From: Cryptomeria japonica | Lineage: Eukaryota > Streptophyta > Pinopsida > Cupressales > Cupressaceae | DNA length: 64,000 nt | Assembly (NCBI RefSeq): GCF_030272615.1 | Contig: NC_081415.1 | Coordinates: 194,798,195-194,862,194, forward strand | Direction: 5' to 3' | Shown: in pieces, positions 25,136 to 37,404 of the stretch | Layout of the letters: every line of letters starts with the position of its first letter | Numbering within the stretch: position 1 is the stretch's first letter | Made by a program: the position numbers and the translations under genes | The notes under the pieces: generated by a model | The model's database searches: none | What the model saw: only the letters and a program-made list of their open reading frames with translations | What the model was told of the DNA's origin: nothing

Positions 25136-26632
25136 TTCATGTAAAATGTAAATTGGGTTTAATCATAGAAATAAAATGATTAAATTTGATTGGTTACAGT
25201 CATGAATTTTGTTGTGAAAATGGAGATTATATTTATGTATAGTCGATATGACTTTTATTTAAAAAGGATTATTTTGATTTAAGTATCGAATTTAGTTTTC
25301 ACATGTATTTTAATATTATTTTCATTAACTTGAAATTCAAACTTAAATAATGTTTGTCATAACCAAATTGGTATTAATTGAAATGAATTTATTATTATCT
25401 TTAAATGATGGTCTATTTGAACGTATGTTTACTTAGATTGTCTTCATGTGCTATTCCAATTGTATTATTGAATCTATCTGGTATGTTGATTTTTTGTTAT
25501 TGTTTTTTGAAAACTTGGATCCTTTAGAAAACTAAATCGATTGTTGTGTGAAAACAATAGTAAAGAAGATTGTCTTTTCCAATATATGCCTATGCATGTA
25601 TAATTTTCTGTATTCGCATTTGCTTAAGAAATGGAAAGTCCTTGTTTGTAATTTTGGTTATTGTCATTTGTCGATTTGGGTATCGGTTTATGTCCTTGAT
25701 CCCGAATCTTGACTGTTTTATGTGATGGTTTGTATTCGATCATGTCCTTTGTGCGAATGTTTAATATTAGTTTGTGGTAGACCAGAGCTGGTCAGGTCTC
25801 TAGTTAGAGTACCATCAGTCAGTGCACTCCGTATGAAGTTCAATTTGACCAAGTGGGTAACCCTACCCTATTGATCTTCATTTTCTTGACCTTGTGTATT
25901 CTTGGGTTTTAGGAGTTTGTGTGAGTATGTTTGCTAGTATGTTATTGTGTTGCCTTTGATAGGAGCACAATTGTGGAGTCATCTTGATGTTATTGCCCTC
26001 ATGAGAACCTAATATTCATGTTAGACCATGGGATGCTTATGATGGGTTGCGAAGATTTAATTTCACGGATGCTCCAATTGAACTATTATAATTTCTTTTT
26101 ATTATGTTATGTTGGATCCTTTCCTATTTAGAGATCATTTATGTATTTATTGGACCAATGTGGTCGTATGTTTTATTGGCTATGTTCGCCTTGATGGCAG
26201 GATTGTAAATGATGTAAATCTTATGTATTCTTCACTATTGATTAAGTATCAGAGGGGTCTTGCAGTTGAGAAGACCCGGAGATGTAGCCCACTAGGGGTG
26301 AACTCCAAGATCATTTCGGTGTTATGTGGTGTTTTTCCATTCTTATGTTACCTTTTAATTTGTCATGTATGGATGCTTTAGGTTAAAATGTATAATGGGG
26401 ATTAGATGAAATTAATCATAAATGCATGTATGTATTTAATTTATTAAATGTAGTAATAAGGATCATAAAAGAATGTAGATTTGATTAATGGAATATATTC
26501 AGTATCGATAGTGCCATTAAGTATGCATGGAAAGTATTCATTAGTTTATGATGAAGTTAAAGTACATTATGGAACTAGATGCATGGCATGTGTTTAATGT
26601 AAAATTAAATGTAATGAATGGTTAAAATTTAT
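25136..26632. other. Unassigned DNA, possibly old retroelement sequence
   Basis: AT-rich. The stretch 25760-26390 has higher GC and a frame at 26109-26381 (YVRLDGRIVNDVNLM...) with no recognised motif. The wording GAAGACCCGGAGATGTAGCC near 26270 recalls LTR termini of plant elements, but no LTR pair is visible. No gene is called. Confidence 0.35.
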
Positions 26633-26833
26633 TGGATGAACTTAATCATGTTAACCATAGCTTTAACTCTAAATGATGAACTTTGTTAAATTTTCTATAT
26701 TTTAGCTCTAATGAATGAATGTCCTCATGTTATCTATGTTTTAACTTTAATGGGTAAATTTCCTCATGTTCGCTACATCTTCAACCATAATGGATGAACG
26801 CGTCCTATTATCTATAATTTTAATCTACTGAAC
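26633..26833. repeat. Degenerate minisatellite, five units of about 40 bp
   Basis: Units start at about 26633, 26674, 26712, 26751 and 26791 with TGGATGAAC/TGATGAAC/TGAATGAAT/TGGGTAAAT/TGGATGAAC. Each contains a CTCATGTTA-like core and TTTTAACTCTAA-like end. Unit spacing is 38-41. Confidence 0.65.
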
Positions 26834-28239
26834 AAATTATATCCTTGTTTAAAGTAATATCATGAAATTAAGTTAACCTACTTAATTGGATCAAATGTTG
26901 TGAGTTGAGTTAGATGTTAAATTAAGTAATCACGTTAGGAAACTCCTTAGGTATTGTTTAGTCTTCCGTTGTGTTACATGAGCTGTTGATAACTCATTGT
27001 ATCATTTTGTTATGTTTAATTTAAAAAAAATTATTTGCACTCCATTAGTGTGTTTTAGCTTTATCCCTTCGTGGTTTCCTGGTGGTGCATTACAATACAT
27101 CATTCCATAGCTCCCATTTTGTTATATGCAAGAAGAATGCTCGCAAAGATTTTAAAGTTTGTCTTTAAGGTTTAAAGTTTGCTTAGCATATTCACTTTAT
27201 TGATATTGGTGTACCATTTTATTGGTGTTCATAACATATTTAATAATAAATATAAGAATAACCAATTTATTTCAATTTAGGCATAAAAAATAAGACATAA
27301 TTATAAACTCTTTATTTTATTATGTAAACCAATGCTTTTATTTTCTACTCTACTTTTGTGTTTAGTTGGTTGGTAAAACAAAATTTTAGATATACCCTTC
27401 TAAGGCAAATGAAAATAAAATAGTACGTGGAATTCAAGCTTTAAATTGAGTGTTTGTATCTACTGCAAATTATCAACCTTAAAAGTCTTTGTCTTAGTGC
27501 TTTGCCTTTTATGAGCAACTTAATTTTGCTACAACCCTATACTCAATCTTCAAGACAACCTAATATTCCAACTTCCTGATAGCAAGGACAATAAGATTTC
27601 TCAAATAGGTTTTTTTGGAAAAAAAATGTGTTTTTCTTGTTCATTACAAAGCTCATTGACAACATTCTTGAGCTTTTTCTTCTTTTTACTCACATCAGTA
27701 CATCAATATATGTGTTTGTAGGAAAAAGGTATATCTTTAACCCTGGTCACTTAGGCCAATCCATAAATTTTGTCAGTCTTAACTCTTAATGAATTTCTAT
27801 TTAAATCAAAGGCCAAAGAAGGCACACAAACTCCTTGAATCAATTTATTACAACCAATCCATAAACCGTAAAATATAAATATAATATGTTGGGTCAAAAT
27901 ATGATGGGGAGCTGATCTTAATGTGTCTTGCCTACAAAATAGAATTTCATCTAGAGTTAATATTAAAGATATTTATGCATTGAAATAGGTGAACATGATT
28001 AGAGATACTTGCCTAATTTTTATTAAGAGGTATTCCAAATTTTAATTTTATTTTATTTTTAAAATAATAGAATCTTAATTAAATTTGTAGTTTTCTAATA
28101 TTAGTTATTATATTTTTTATTTTTTATTTAATAATATCAATTAATGAAGGGAAAATTTCATATTAAATTTATAAACATAAATAAATTATATATATTTACT
28201 ATCGACTAAATCATTGCACCTCATATAAATGCAAACGCT
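26834..28239. other. AT-rich intergenic DNA
   Basis: No gene, RNA or mobile element end is recognised. Confidence 0.5.
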
Positions 28240-28739
28240 AGTTTTAAAAGACTTTAAATGCGACTTCATTCAAAATTGAGATCGATGCCCCTTTTTCATC
28301 TCCTTGATGAGAAGAGCATGATGGTGCTTGATAGAAATGAGATTGGTTGGTGTAAAGGTACTGAAAGTCCTCTATGGATTGCTATGTTCCCTCTCAATAG
28401 TCAATATGAAAATTAGAAAGTTGCAAGGTATGATACCTCTTGTCACATATGGTTGGGAAAAGAATATCTTAAAGAAAACATTTATCTAGATATTTATGTA
28501 GGCTGATAGTATAAGAGAAACTCGGTTATAAAACACATTACCAATTTAGGATTATTGATCCCCTGATATAAGCTACATGCTTTCAAGAATGTGTGTGATG
28601 TGAGTATATAATCAATAGTTGATAAGGTTGCCATTGGGAAGGATTTGAAAAATGGAGTTTCATTGAGGATTTGGATCAAGAAAACATAAGATCTAAACAA
28701 TGCACAAGTGGATATTTTTGTTTTAAATTACCAATAAAA
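28240..28739 (+). repeat. Segment X, copy 1 (start of tandem unit 1, truncated)
   Basis: Matches 32690-33860, 45175-45650 and 49190-49640 through the words GACTTTAAATG.GACTTCATTC, GATAGAAATGAGATTGGTTG, GAAAGTCCTCTATGGATTGC and ATTATTGATCCCCTGATAT. The upstream part of X present in other copies is missing. No coding content; the minus frame at 28494-28700 is not conserved. Confidence 0.8.
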
Positions 28740-28867
28740 TTTATTGAAGTTAAATTATGAAAGTAACATTGTACAACTAATGAAAATGGATTCTTTTTTA
28801 AAGAAAATGGATATTCTTTCTTAATGAAAATGGAGATTTCTTTTGTAAGGAAAATGGGACCAGTCTT

Positions 28868-28975
28868 ATATCACACACTAAGCAACATATTAAGCCTAGA
28901 TAATGTTAGTCAATTCTGTGTTTAGCATTTCTAAACGTAAAAAATGTTAATCAATTTGAATGTTTAATATATATT
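28868..28975. mobile_element. Small inverted-repeat element, decayed copy
   Basis: Has CACACACTAAGCAACATATTA and AGCATTTCTAAACG-like parts of the unit at 46103-46306. It sits at the same place in the body repeat as the dimer in copy C, while copy A has no insertion there. The right terminus is eroded. Confidence 0.5.
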
Positions 28976-29472
28976 TTAATTTTCATCTTGTGAGACCGAA
29001 TTTAGACAATTTCCAAACAAATACAATTTAGAGAAACATGTTTAAATTTTTATCTAGTGGGACTGAATTTCCAGGTAATATACAACGACGAGCCTGCAAC
29101 TTTATAATAGTGACAGTTAACAGTGAATAGACAACCCTACTCATCTACAATCTTAAATTTGTGATCTAATATAAAAATTTTCATAGACTCGATTCTTTAT
29201 TCCGTTTTAAGTTCCACACAAAACAAACATTCTGTATAATTTTTAAAATCAACAAAACACCACAAATTTCTACAAATTTTTAAAAAATGAAATGTATCCC
29301 TACCATAGTTTTCATGCCTTATTCATTGAGACGCTACAGCCCTTCATTTCCTATCCTCCTTTCGCTGTTGTTCTATTAATTGCACTTCTATTCACATGCT
29401 CGATACAGACCTTTTGTCAATAAAGAAAATGTCATGGTGGGTCAAGAAAAACGTGTGCAGTGTTTGCAACAA

Positions 29473-29730
29473 CCATTCATTTCTTATCATCCTTTGGTTC
29501 AGGTTTTATTTTTTATTGTTGAGGTGGACATCCATGTCAGTTTGCAATTTAATTTTGTTTGAGATGGCAGAAATTCACATTGAATAGGCTTTATAGTGAA
29601 TCCATTCATTTCTTATCATCCTTTGGTTCAGGTTTTATTTTTTATTGTTGAGGTGGACATCCATGTCAGTTTGCAATTTAATTTTGTTTGAGATGGCAGA
29701 AATTCACATTGAATAGGCTTTATAGTGAAT
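29473..29730. repeat. Perfect 129-bp tandem duplication
   Basis: CCATTCATTTCTTATCATCC opens both units (29473 and 29602), and the two read identically through TTTATAGTGAAT. The homologous place in copy C (46625-46770) has one unit. Confidence 0.95.
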
Positions 29731-32700
29731 GATTTCACGTCATATCGGTCGACTGGCTATTCTCCAAACAAAATGTAATTTTAATCTTTATACCATTTTA
29801 TCGTTTTAGATTTTAAAATGTGGTCCAAATATGTTTTTCTCAAATTTCTTAAGCAATTTACAGTCAATCATTTCTATCAATGGTGGTGGAGCTTGCAAAC
29901 CATAGATTATCCATTACAAAAGAAATTCTATTTTTATTTAATAACTTCACTTTTTCTGAATCAATATCTATTTATCTTTTTCTTTTTTTTAAAAGGAGTA
30001 TGGAAATCTATGTAACAATAATAAAAGAATATATCTTTAAGATAAGGTTTAATGAGAAAGTTTATATTGTAAGCATCTATATGGTGCTGAGTTCAAATCT
30101 TCTACAATATTAAAAAAAGACCAAAAAAAAAGAAAGATAAGGTTTATGGTAGAGATATTAGAGTGGAGGTAGAGAGAATGTAGATTAGATGTTTGATAAA
30201 ATTTTCAAATAAGATTGATTTTGATTAGGAATCCAAATAATTATAATAGAAATATTTTTATTTGGAAGTGGTTTTCTTTTCTTTAATGGATCTTGTATTC
30301 TTTCACGAAGATCACAACTAGTGTAACTCTATAAGACTAATATCTTTTTAATTAAGATTAAAAATGACATTTTTTGAAAGGGTCATAATCTTTTTATATA
30401 AAGATAAACCAATGAAATCAAATCAATAATCAAAAGCAACAATAAGAAGCAAATAGTAAAATAACTGTAAAATGTCATCAAGCCAATAACATGACAACCA
30501 AAGAGTTAAACACACAAGACAAAGGGAAAACTACCCAAGGACTATGAAAGAACAACCAAAACAAGATGACTTGAAATAAAAAAACTTCCATGAAACATTA
30601 AACAACCCCTTCAAATGGATCCATACAATAAATTTATTGATTGATTGGTTTCATAGATTTGATATCGTCTCTCGAAGTTGAAAGGAGCAATTCACTAGCC
30701 TTCTCTTTGATTCCAATATTCTTCTTTACATGGATTAGGCAAACCCCATACATTCAAAGATCGGGGAGCAACTTGATACTTCTTATCTATACTACTTTCT
30801 AGTCTTTTTGTCTCGAAAGCAACCGCTTTTGGCAGTTCATTAGAGATAAGACTTACAGTATTGAAGACAAGTATGGCTATTTTTTAATTCTTTTGTTATG
30901 TTATATTGGCTAAACTTTTTGTTAATATTCTAAGTCAATTTCTTCACTGGTTTGTTTTATTTTCTTTCTTCTTTGGCTATGTGCAATTCAACTCCTTATT
31001 AACATTTTCTTACAACTTTTGATAGCTTTAAAATCCTTTTCTTGTAGATCTTGAGACCCATTTTTCCCTTCTTAACGAGACCCATATTCACATCATTTAT
31101 ATAGGCTTTGAATCCTATATTTATAGAGAAATTCAATGATTTATTCACGATGAAAGGCCTGAGAAAGGAAGTTTAAAACTATAAGTTTTATTTGGTTTTT
31201 TTGTATGGTTATTAATCTTTTGATTAATACTTAGAACAAGGGGCACCTAGAAGTATTTAATTACATCATCTTGCTCTCATTTGAAGATGGTTTTCTTATT
31301 AGAATGATCTAACTTTCTACTTTTTATTTCCACCACCTAGAGGATATCAAGGATTTGTGAATTTTGTTGGAAGTTGGATTACTAAGTGTGATAGTGTAGT
31401 ACATTAACTATTTTTTAATTCGAAAGAAAGATGACCCTTCTAATATGTTGTTTAAAATATTTATTAATATACAAAGATAAATGGGAATGATAACCTATTG
31501 TCTATTGTTACATTTTTTATGTTTCTATTGTGCAACATTCAAATGCTAGTTTTAGAATTATACATTTCTTGTTTGTGTGTTCGCTGTAAAATCAAAATGT
31601 CATTGCTATTATGAAATTAGTCAATTGAATTTCCTCTATCTACTTCCCTATCTCTCTTTCTCACTTCTCTTTATCCTCCTCTATTTTCCCATTCCAAATG
31701 CATGTTCAGTGGATATCAATTTTTTCAAGTATTCTTGTGGTGGAAAATGGCGATCAATTTTTTCAAGTATTCTTGTAGTGGAAAATAGAATGTAAATTTT
31801 TTTATTTAAAAAAAAAAAAAATGGTATTAGAAGTACAATTTTTTGTTAGTACAAAGAATTAAAGTTACCATTTAATCTTAACTTTAGTGTATACTTTAAT
31901 GGTTTTCTATATGTCATATTTTTAAAATTTTCCATTGTTTTATTTTAACATATATGTACCTTAATTTTCTCCAAATTTTTTTTGTTTTTTAGGTTTTCTA
32001 ATAATTAATCAACACCTAAAATTGACATACAAATTATTTATAACTCAATGGGGATTATTTAAAATAAAATTAATGTACTCTTTTCTAAGTCTTAGTGTAG
32101 ATTCTATTAAATTTGGAAGGATTGGTAACAAATGCAATCAGAATTATTATTTACATAAGAATTTTTGATGATAAAGTTGGATCTTAACATGAATTTTAAA
32201 AACAAGAAATTGATATTCTAGTAATTTTTCATTTCTTAAAAATATTTATTTGTTTATGTAACTACCAACATGAAGCTTAGATCACTTGAAATCTAGACTT
32301 TGTTATGATTTGTTTTATGTCAATTTGTTTAATGAATATGATGTAGAATCATGTTCGATGGTGTTGGAAACAAAAATAGTAATGGAAACTGAGTTTGGAC
32401 AAGCTCCAAAGTTGACTAAATTTATACATAAATATCTACAAACACTTGTAACTACAACATTTGACATGTTGTTCACTCATTGCTGAGTGCATCCACCAAT
32501 TATAAAGCTAAAATATGAACAAATTAAATATATTTGACAATCTTGCATCATCATGAAAAAAGAACAACCATTGATTACCCAGAGTAGTTGAGTCCTTCTC
32601 GAGAGGAACACATTTAACATAAATATTCACACTATTATTTCATACATTGAATATTTTCAATGAGACTTTCATTTTAGAAGACTTTAAATGTGACTTCATT

Positions 32701-32869
32701 CAAAATTGAGATCAATGTCCCTTTTTATCTTTTTGGTGAGAAGAGAAATATGGTAACTGATAGAAATGAGATTGGTTGGTGTAAAGATAATGAAAGTATT
32801 ATAGGAATTGTTGTGTTCTTTCTCAACAATTCATGTGAAAAATAGAAAGTTGAATGGTATAATGCCTCT

Positions 32870-33637
32870 TGTTGACACCTAAAATTGTCCAAGCTTAATT
32901 AAATAAATATTTTATTTATTTAATTATTTTATCCTAAGTCTTCTATTAATTAAATAAATTCATATTTATTTAATTAATTCATTTAACCTCGTATAGTCCT
33001 TTCCACATTTAAAAAATATTTTTATTTATTTAAATTATCTTTCCCTAAATTAAATAAATATTTTATTTATTTAGTTGGTCCCACTTCCTCTATTAATTAA
33101 ATAAATATCTATTTATTTAATTAATTCATTAGCTTTTTCTCTTCATAACACATGTCATTTATCTCTTAATTTTCCTCTACCTACCCCCTTCATTATTTTA
33201 TTGTTTCTTCTACCTACCCTTTAATCCTAGTCGACCATTTATTTCTTTCACCTATTAATCTTATCCCTCCATTTTCTAGAGTGTATTCTATATAAGAGGA
33301 TACTCTCATTCTTTTACAACCCTAACACTTTTTATGCAATCAAGCCTTCTTGCGATCAAGTAGCTTCACAACCACAATCCGTTATTTGTTGAGCTCTTGT
33401 GCACATACAAAAATATGAGAGAAAATATATCAAACAATATCAATGGACATAGAAGACAATGGAAATCAAACCCTACTTGGCATCTCAATGGTGTTATTGC
33501 TTAAATTTATTAATTTGCATGTTCTTAGGTATATTCATTGGTCTATGGTGAATGTTTTATTGTAGGAATAGGATTTTTTGTGGTTTTATCTTTATGGTTT
33601 TGCAATAGTTTATCATCATCATTTTTTACCTCACACA
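32870..33637 (+). mobile_element. Solo LTR of 768 bp
   Basis: Begins TGTTGACACCTAAAATTG and ends CTCACACA. Flanking pentamers CCTCT (32865-32869) and CCTCA (33638-33642) are a near-perfect target duplication. The empty site is visible in the sister copy near 49375 (ACCTCTTGTCACTTAGG), which proves an insertion. The LTR has repeated TTAATTAAATAAAT / ATTTATTTAATTAA palindromes at 32895-33125 and a TATA box at 33289-33300. The TGTTGACAC start is usual for plant Gypsy LTRs, but no coding region remains to confirm class. Confidence 0.9.
33289..33300 (+). promoter_or_regulatory. LTR TATA box
   Basis: CTATATAAGAGG, a strong plant TATA element at the expected interior position of the solo LTR. Confidence 0.7.
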
Positions 33638-33987
33638 CCTCATGTCACTTAGGCTTGGAAAAAAGACTAGCATAAAGGAAACACCAATCTAGATATTTAT
33701 GTACGTTGATAGTATGAGAGAAGCTTGATGATAAAACTAATTTCCATATCAAAATTATCGATCCCCTAATATAAATTACATGATTTTAAGGATATCTTTG
33801 ACATAAGTATATAATTAATAGCTGATACAAGGTTGCCAAAATTGGGAGGATTACGATCAAGATAACATAATATCTAAACAGTGTACAAGTAAGTTGTAGA
33901 TATCATAAAAGGGTTATGAAGTAATGTGCTATTTTTTCTCTAAACCAAAGGATAATTGATCTAGGTAATCCATAATAGATAATGTAG

Positions 33988-34548
33988 GAGACAATAGTAG
34001 AACTAGAGGAAGCTAAGAAAAAAAAGCGTCTAGTGACAACTAGAACCAATCTTGGACACCTCGATGTTGATTGGCTAAAGTTGAATTTCGATGTGTCTTC
34101 TAGTGGTAACCCGGTTTGGGCAAGAGGGGGTGGTGTGTTCATAGATTCATGTGGGGGACTCATTATTGTTTATGTGGAAAAATTTGGTATGCAAACATCT
34201 ATTTTGTTTGAAGTGGCTTTTGTTTATCACGAGTTAGTTGTTGCCACAGATAAGGGACTCAAATGAATCATTATTGAAGGAGATTCTCACAATATAATGA
34301 TAAAGCTTAATGGGGAGACTAAATTAGACTATAAGACTTACTCTCTCATCACCATGTGTCATTATCTCCTTCCCACTCTTGGAAATGTTAGCTTTCGTCA
34401 TGTGCAGTGGGAGGGTAACTATGTCGTAGACAAGCTGGCAAGGTTCAACACATTTGTTAATAATTTTGAAATATAGACTCACCTAAATGAAATCACGTTT
34501 GTGGATCATGCCATGATTTTGAATGACTTACCTATTAATGACATATAA
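33988..34548 (+). pseudogene. RNase H domain of a retroelement, copy 1
   Basis: Plant-type RNase H (RVT_3-like) fold that cleaves RNA in RNA-DNA hybrids during reverse transcription. One frame runs from 33988 to the TAA at 34546. Seen in order: VTTRTNL, WLKLNFDVSSSGNP (first Asp), FEVAFVYHELV (Glu), IIIEGDSHN (second Asp), HVQWEGNYVVDKLARF (third Asp). All four acidic positions survive, although GGxG around the first strand is eroded. Two in-frame stops break it: TGA at 34264-34266, where the sister copy has TGC, and TAG at about 34477. There is no adjoining reverse transcriptase. ORFZ starts 150 bases downstream on the same strand. Confidence 0.8.
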
Positions 34549-34697
34549 TCCCAAGATTTCCTTTTTGGTACTTTCTATTCTTTCCCTATCCTTTCCTCAC
34601 TAGATGAGGTGGCAAGATTTAAATTTTGTTAGTACCACCTACCACAGATATCCCTATGACCTATCGCTTTCTCATTATGGCTTTAATTTCTTCAGAT

Positions 34698-36374
34698 ATG
34701 AGTGGTGATTTGACCTATATTGAACCTGGCGAATTCTCCAAATTCAAGAACAATGGGGAAATTTGGAGTAAGATGATTCAAGACAATTTAGATTCATATG
34801 TGGAGGGAATGACTATCCATGATCCGAAGCTCTCTATGACTTTTGTTCAAGCTTGGGATAATGGTGCAATTAAGATTGGGATTGTTTCATTTATGGTATT
34901 TTTGAAGACCATCACGAAAGTGACTTGGTTGTCCCTTGATGACATTTCCTTTTTTTAAAAACCCAAGGGGAGTTATAAGGATGATTTTGATCGTTTCTTT
35001 GAACCTAGGGAAGGGCTTTCCAGGCTTCAAAACAATTATAATAGGAGAGAACTTCCTAGTATCTAGAAGGAGGGGACCCTTTTATTCATGAAGTACTTCA
35101 CCTTGGACACAAGGAAAAGGAGGTTTCATCTATAGATTTTTCCCATGTTGAATCATCTTCGTCGTGGGGTAAGATTGAATTTTCCCTACTGGGTTTTTTC
35201 CTCTTTATCATGGTTTGTCTATAAATCTATTGTTAAGGGTAAACCCGCTCTCCACTAGGGCCATGTTTGTAGGTTTATGATTTCCACTTCGCCTTAGCCT
35301 CTTCCAGTAGGATCCTTTATTTAGATCAAATCCACATATGACCCCAATTTATATGTTGGTCTTATTGTCACTCCTTCAAGTTCTAGAGAAGTGTCAAATT
35401 CAGGTTTAAAAATGCCCACTAGAAAAAACCCTATGCATATGGCCAAATTTAAAGCCATTGCCACCATTAAAAAACACCAAGATGTGGATACCTAGCCTGA
35501 GATGCACAAGAATGTTGAGATGGTTGAGAAATTTGGCTCTGAGTCTCCTTCTTTGGATAAGTTGGAATCTTTAGAAACCACGGGCTCAAATTGGTCCCTT
35601 GCCAATATTGATAATGCTAATTTTAACTCTACCCTTTCCCCTATAAACTCTCTCCTCTCTATTAATTCCAAGCTCCCTTGTTCTATTTCAGCCCTCACTA
35701 AAATTGTGAAAGACCTACATGATGATGTATAAAGAGAGTATGGAATGTTAAAGCTTCTATTTGGGTAGATGAATGTGGCTATCAAAAAAACTAAGTACCT
35801 AGAGGCAGTAGGAGAAGAAAAAGCCAAGGCTAACACTTGGGTGGATGGTTTAGACAAGGACAGTTTGTGGAAAACTGCCAATGACCTTGTTTGCCTCATG
35901 GGGTAGCCGGATAAGGTGGGTGGGAAGATTGATGATATGGATGCCAAGATAAAAATGGTTGCGAGAAAAATTGAACCGGAAGAGGCCAACAAAATGGAGG
36001 AAGCCCTGAAAAAGAAAATTGAGGAGGTTAACCTTTCCTATAGGATTGTGGACAATATGCACAGTGCCTCCATATAGGCTATCTAGGCTAAGATGGATAG
36101 GAAAAGGGAAAATAAAATAAAATGCATGGAGTGCCTAGCTATGGGTTTTGGCCCTACTGTATCTCTAGTTGAAGCCACCCTTGATTCCACATTGGTCTCC
36201 TTTGGCTCTAGGATTTGTTTGAGCAAAAAAGTGTCATTCTCTAATAAAGTGTTAAGTTTGTGCCAGGATTGGCAGGAAAAAGGTTCCCCCACATGTAGTA
36301 AACCATTTCTTTATCTCTATATTGGGTGGTTGTTCTTTTTTTTTGTGGGTTTCAATATCTCTCTATTTTGCTAG
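34698..36374 (+). pseudogene. ORFZ copy 1: unnamed retroelement-associated protein
   Basis: I do not recognise the family with certainty. One frame runs from ATG at 34698 (MSGDLTYIEPGEFSKFKNNG) to about 36374 with no frameshift but about ten stops. The N-terminal half is globular: NLDSYVEGMT, a DDFDRFF block and MKYFTLDTRKRRFHL...NHL...RLNFPYWVFSSLS, which recalls plant transposon-associated proteins of the Transposase_32 kind, as a remembered resemblance only. The C-terminal half is charged and helical (KKTKYLEAVGEEKAKAN, KIDDMDAKIKMVARKIE), consistent with a coiled coil. At three stops (35493, 35904, 36075) the sister copy keeps CAG. It follows the RNase H frame. Confidence 0.6.
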
Positions 36375-37404
36375 TTTTCTAGTTTAGTTGTTGGCTTTCG
36401 GGTCACCCTATTGGGTTTTTGCTATGTTTTGATGAGGTTTTTTTTATTGGTTCTGCATCACTAATGAACTCTTGGTGTCAATTTGTGGTTATGTAACAGT
36501 ACGTGCCTATCTTTCTTTTAGTAATAAAAACTAGAACTAATCTTAGATTCATAGATTTTTAAAATGTTATTTAATCTACTTGATTGTATGGACTAGCAAC
36601 TTGAGTTTTCCTTATGTATCTCATTCTAGTTCAAATTAGATAGTATTATTTGGACATATATGCTTTGAAAGTCACCCTTAGGTAGCTTTATTGAACACAT
36701 TTTTGTTATTGATACCAAGGTATCAATGAGTTTGCTCAATTGATGTAATACTGCCATGCTATGTCAGAGAATATAAGAAGAGTGAAGAACAATATCTAGT
36801 TATGTTGGATATCTCTCTTGGAGAATGTTAGTGTTATTATCATGTATCAATATTAGTTATTTATAACTATCTATCATATGTTTAAAAGTTTGGAAGTGTC
36901 TATGATAATTTTTTGAGTTTTGTGGCTCATACATAGTATGTGTTCTTAGTTGTATTATCTTGGTTTGTGGTACCACATTCTACCAAATTCAAGCATTATG
37001 GCTTGTGATTTTGAAGATAAGTAAGGCTACATATGAAGAAAAATATATTCAAATTTTAAAGGTTGAACTTCAACAAGAAGAGAAAATTATAAGTGATAGA
37101 TTGGTCATTGTATTAGCTGGTTGACTATTCTGAAGGTGGATGTGCCAAATTCTAGTCATGTATGCTACCTAGAGGAAACATGTGAAGGTGGTTTGGGACC
37201 AGTTGAGTTCATGATCGATAATGCGTGTTGTAATCATAATTCTATCACATAACGTTTTGTCTTTAAGATTGACCAACTACATGTTTTGTTTAAGGAATAT
37301 ATTTTTGACCAACTTGCCAAAATTGTAAATACATTCTAGATTGACATGAAAATATAACAAATATTGGAATGGGTATATATTGTTGATCTAGCTTCATTCC
37401 TAAG
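36375..37404 (+). repeat. Tail of tandem unit 1, first part
   Basis: AT-rich, no gene. Matches 51975-53080 in unit 2, including GTTATGTAACAGTA near 36490 and TTTAGTAATAAAAACTAG near 36515, which has the look of a retroposon 3' end. It is cut by Copia-2 after CTAAG and resumes at 44109. Confidence 0.75.

Larger units (their letters stand above)
28740..32489 (+). repeat. Large repeat body, copy B (tandem unit 1)
   Basis: Collinear with 45736-48984 and with the shorter 19190-21730. Lacks most of the AT-rich opening seen in the other two. Contains an inverted-repeat element at 28868-28975 and a recent 129-bp duplication at 29473-29730. Frames such as 29380-29562 and 31577-31795 are not conserved between copies and are not called genes. 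Confidence 0.8.
32490..33987 (+). repeat. Segment X, copy 2, interrupted by a solo LTR
   Basis: Opens with CATCCACCAATTATAAAG and ends TAGATAATGTAGGAGACAAT. It matches 44746-45735 and 48985-49749 apart from the LTR at 32870-33637. Here, as at 49750, it is followed by the RNase H frame instead of the AT-rich body. Confidence 0.8.
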
